From the NCBI GenBank assembly GCA_015499995.1, contig JADNRV010000312.1, forward strand, positions 1 through 56,336: a DNA stretch of 56,336 nucleotides. Direction: 5' to 3'. Shown here piece after piece: positions 53,883 to 56,336 of the stretch. The notes under the pieces are model-generated. The model did no database searches, was not told the origin of the DNA, and saw only the letters and a program-made list of their open reading frames with translations. The first letter of the stretch is position 1, and each line of letters starts with the position of its first letter. The translations under genes were made by a program, and so were the position numbers. Source of the stretch: Flammula alnicola (Eukaryota; Basidiomycota; Agaricomycetes; Agaricales; Strophariaceae).

Positions 53883-54813
53883 CGCGGAAGCCTTCCTGTG
53901 GATTGGCTGTGGTTGACAGTTGCCTGTGAAGCAAGAACCCTACGTGGAATAGATCCAAAGAACCTACAAGGATATTGAAAGACAAAAAACGTTCAGCCTA
54001 TGTCACGGAGGCTTGAGTTAGACTGTCAAAGACTAGCAAAGTAGAACGGCAGATTTTAGGAAAGGGGTGGAGGCTGGCAGCGACGATTCAGGCGTGCATT
54101 TCTTACGTAAATTTGGCAGTTATCGCCATCTAATTCATCTAATCAAGATCATGGCCTTTGCTCTTTCACGACTGCAGACAAGTGCGAATGCTTATGGAAA
54201 TCAGAATAATTCAGCTCGAGAGTCTTGAGGGTATCGTCAAGATTCAACATCAGATCGTAATAATGCTAAATATCAATAAAACACGCAACACAAATGAAAA
54301 GACACGCCATCATCCGAAAATAAAGTTAAAATGCAAAAAATCAAAGGCAGACTAAGTCGTACGGTAACTTAGTCAGTCAGGACGTCATTAGAAAATAGTC
54401 GCGTAGCGAGTAGATTTATCGTGGGTGTGCGGATGTGCGGATGCAGGAGTAAGTGGGTCGTTGAATGTCGAGGTCGGGATGTCGTAGATAGATGGGGTGG
54501 GTTGGGTGTATGTTAATTGTAAAGCTCGAGTTCGAATAGGGTAGAAAATTCGTGAGTGGAAAGGCAGAGTAAGAAAGATCAGACCGCCATTTAGTCATGA
54601 AGGTAAGGATATTGTAAGAGGGAAACATTAAATGGACAATGAACCACAGGCAGAGCAAGTCGAACGATGACAAGGACGACGACGTTGGAGAATGTCGACG
54701 TGAAAAAGAACAAGTCCAGCCAATCGCGAAAGGTAAGAAGAACCAATAGAGCAAGCCAGCCAGCGAGAGAGCCAATAATTCATCATTCTCCACACACATA
54801 CCCCACCCACCGC
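53883..54813. other. Intergenic, no gene seen
   Basis: About 930 bases between the F-box start and the 3' end of the serine palmitoyltransferase gene. Open frames near 54416-54800 are low-complexity and unsupported. Confidence 0.4.
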
Positions 54814-56336
54814 CTACGCTGTTCCCAGCTGGACCGCTTTCCTCGTCACCTCCTCAACATTCCACCTCTCCTTCCTCGGAATCCCATGCTTCAAATCCAA
54901 CACATCCCCAATCTCATCACACGCCCGGAGGACACAATCTATGTCATCTTTCGTGTGCGCCGCGCTCACGCAGAACCGCACCCGGCTCGTCACGAGCGGC
55001 GTCGCCGGGTACGCCACGACCACGGTGACGATCGGCGTCTGCCTGTCCTTCATCATCCTGTGGAACATGTTCATCTTGCCCGGGTTGAACAGCAGGAGCG
55101 GCACGATCGGCGACGCGGGGTGGCCGTAGGTGATGAACCCGAGCTTGATGAGTCCGTTGTGCAGGTACCGCGAGTTGAACGCGAGGCGGCGCAGGCGCGA
55201 GGAGCCTTCGGCGCCCGAGGCGAGAGCGGGGGGCAGGTTGATCCATGTGGGCAGGGCAGAGGATGGTGCTGGGCCTGGGTGGTGGTATTCTTCGTCCTGG
55301 ATAGCAAGGGTCTTGGACGATGTCTCTATAGGAAGCGAGACGCCCATGATGCTTGCCATGCTCGCCACGACTTGGGTCAAGACTGGTGGGGTCATCGCCT
55401 CGGCATAGGGACCCGAATGGCCATGTACACGAAGACGGTCGATCAGAGCCTTGTTCCCTGCGATATATCCTCCTGCAGCACCGAACGATTTCGTGAATGT
55501 GCCCATGAGGATATCGATAGACCTCGGATTGACGCCGAAATAATCAGCTACTCCACGACCGTGCGGACCGAGGGCGCCTATGGAATGAGCTTCGTCGACG
55601 AAGAGATAGAACTGATTCCAAGAAAGGTCAAATTGTTGCCAATTTCGGATGAGGTCAGAAACTAACCTTGTATTTCTTTTTCAGGTCCAAATGACCGGAA
55701 TATTTGCCATAGTTCCCTCCATGCTGTACAATCCCTCGACAATGAGCAGAATCTTCTTCCACGGCCTATGCGTCTTGGGCTGACCCTGGCTGATAACTTC
55801 CCTCAAAAGAGCCTCCAGATTCTCCATGTCGTTGTGCTTGAACATGCGAACGTGGGCACCACTGAGTCTCACACCGAACCGAATCGAGGCGTGATTATAC
55901 TCGTCAGAAATAACGAGACAGCCCTTGCTCACGAGAGCAGGGATATACGTCGAATTGGTCGCGAAACCCATAGAGCTGATAAGCGCGTCCTCCATCCCGA
56001 CGAACTTGGCCACGAGGGCCTCGCTGATTGCGTGCAGGTCGCTCGAGCCACCCTCCAACCTTGAGCCGAGGGTCGACACGCCATACCGTTTGATCGATTC
56101 TTCCACGGCGTCCGCGCATCCGCCCCGCGCTTGGGCAAACCCGAGGTAGTTGTATGACGAGATGTTGAGCGCCCGCGTTTTCGTGCCGGTGAAGATCTGC
56201 GTGTGGTTATAGTCCGGTGAGATTCGGTCCAGGAGGAGAATTGTGCGCCCTGCGACTCCTGTCACTGGCTGCGAGAAACACTCGTCCATACGCGTCTTGA
56301 GTCGCCGAGTATAGAATGAATCGAAATCTGAGTTGA
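54814..56336 (-). CDS. LCB2: Serine palmitoyltransferase subunit 2 (Lcb2), 5' end off window
   Basis: ER enzyme condensing serine and palmitoyl-CoA to 3-ketosphinganine, the first step of sphingolipid synthesis. From the right edge: MDECFSQPVTGVAGRTILLL; ALNISSYNYLGFAQARGGCA; YGVSTLGSRLEGGSSDLHAI; MEDALISSMGFATNSTYIPA; and LVISDEYNHASIRFGVRLSG. Then KKILLIVEGLYSMEGTMANI, an intron near 55690-55660, FVDEAHSIGALGPHGRGVAD, and the PLP-lysine motif GTFTKSFGAAGGYIAG that marks the catalytic subunit. It continues through GHSGPYAEAMTPPVLTQVVA and RVRFCVSAAHTKDDIDCVL to a stop at 54814. A Pro/Ser-rich insertion of about 45 residues sits before LRRLAFNSRYLHNGL. The N-terminus lies beyond 56336. Confidence 0.94.

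Noticed and set aside
1..56336. CRISPR arrays, riboswitches, bacterial operons or viral genes
   Set aside because: None seen; the intron-rich eukaryotic gene structure makes the prokaryotic classes unlikely and no viral domain was found.

Overview
The window is nuclear DNA from a filamentous basidiomycete, most likely a mushroom-forming Agaricomycete. The evidence is many genes split by 45-80 nt GT-AG introns, families typical of that class (DUF6533 membrane proteins, HNH proteins with the HIIPHAKGD motif, F-box/LRR proteins, GH131 with CBM1), pyrimidine-rich leaders, and no bacterial-style operons. The species cannot be told from sequence alone. Exon joins below were worked out by hand from frame, phase and family motifs, so small boundary errors are likely.

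Layout. 1-6.7 kb: a cation/proton antiporter cut by the left edge, a secreted glycoside-hydrolase-like protein, a 331-bp hAT-type MITE and a DUF6533 seven-helix protein. 7.7-11.7 kb: a poly(A)-tailed retroposon, then a large inverted duplication carrying two head-to-head HNH genes, one frameshifted. 12-28.7 kb is housekeeping: an ArfGAP with polyQ, a Pex39-like peroxin with a KKPWE tail, an Est1/Ebs1/SMG7-like NMD factor, a Rad5/Rad16-type SNF2 ATPase, a peroxisomal MaoC hydratase ending in AKL, and an orphan membrane protein. 28.7-37.5 kb is accessory: a diverged direct repeat, a GCGTGC-rich tract, two related small membrane-protein genes (one apparently decayed) flanking a GH131-CBM1 glucanase, an initiator tRNA-Met, and fused fragments of a glycoside hydrolase and an F-box gene. 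38.4-43.6 kb: UDP-glucose dehydrogenase, a gamma-butyrobetaine dioxygenase-like enzyme and a truncated GNAT gene. 43.8-45.2 kb: a 1,346-bp TIR-bounded element with an unrecognised spliced gene, the best candidate here for something undescribed. 45.5-56.3 kb: an F-box fragment, a SUZ protein, a Dug1-type dipeptidase (with a frame problem), two orphans, a full-length F-box protein and serine palmitoyltransferase subunit 2, cut by the right edge.

There is no evident biosynthetic cluster. Shared themes are loose: two peroxisome genes (Pex39-like and MaoC-AKL), two secreted carbohydrate-active proteins, and repeated remodelling by small mobile elements in the gene-poor stretches.
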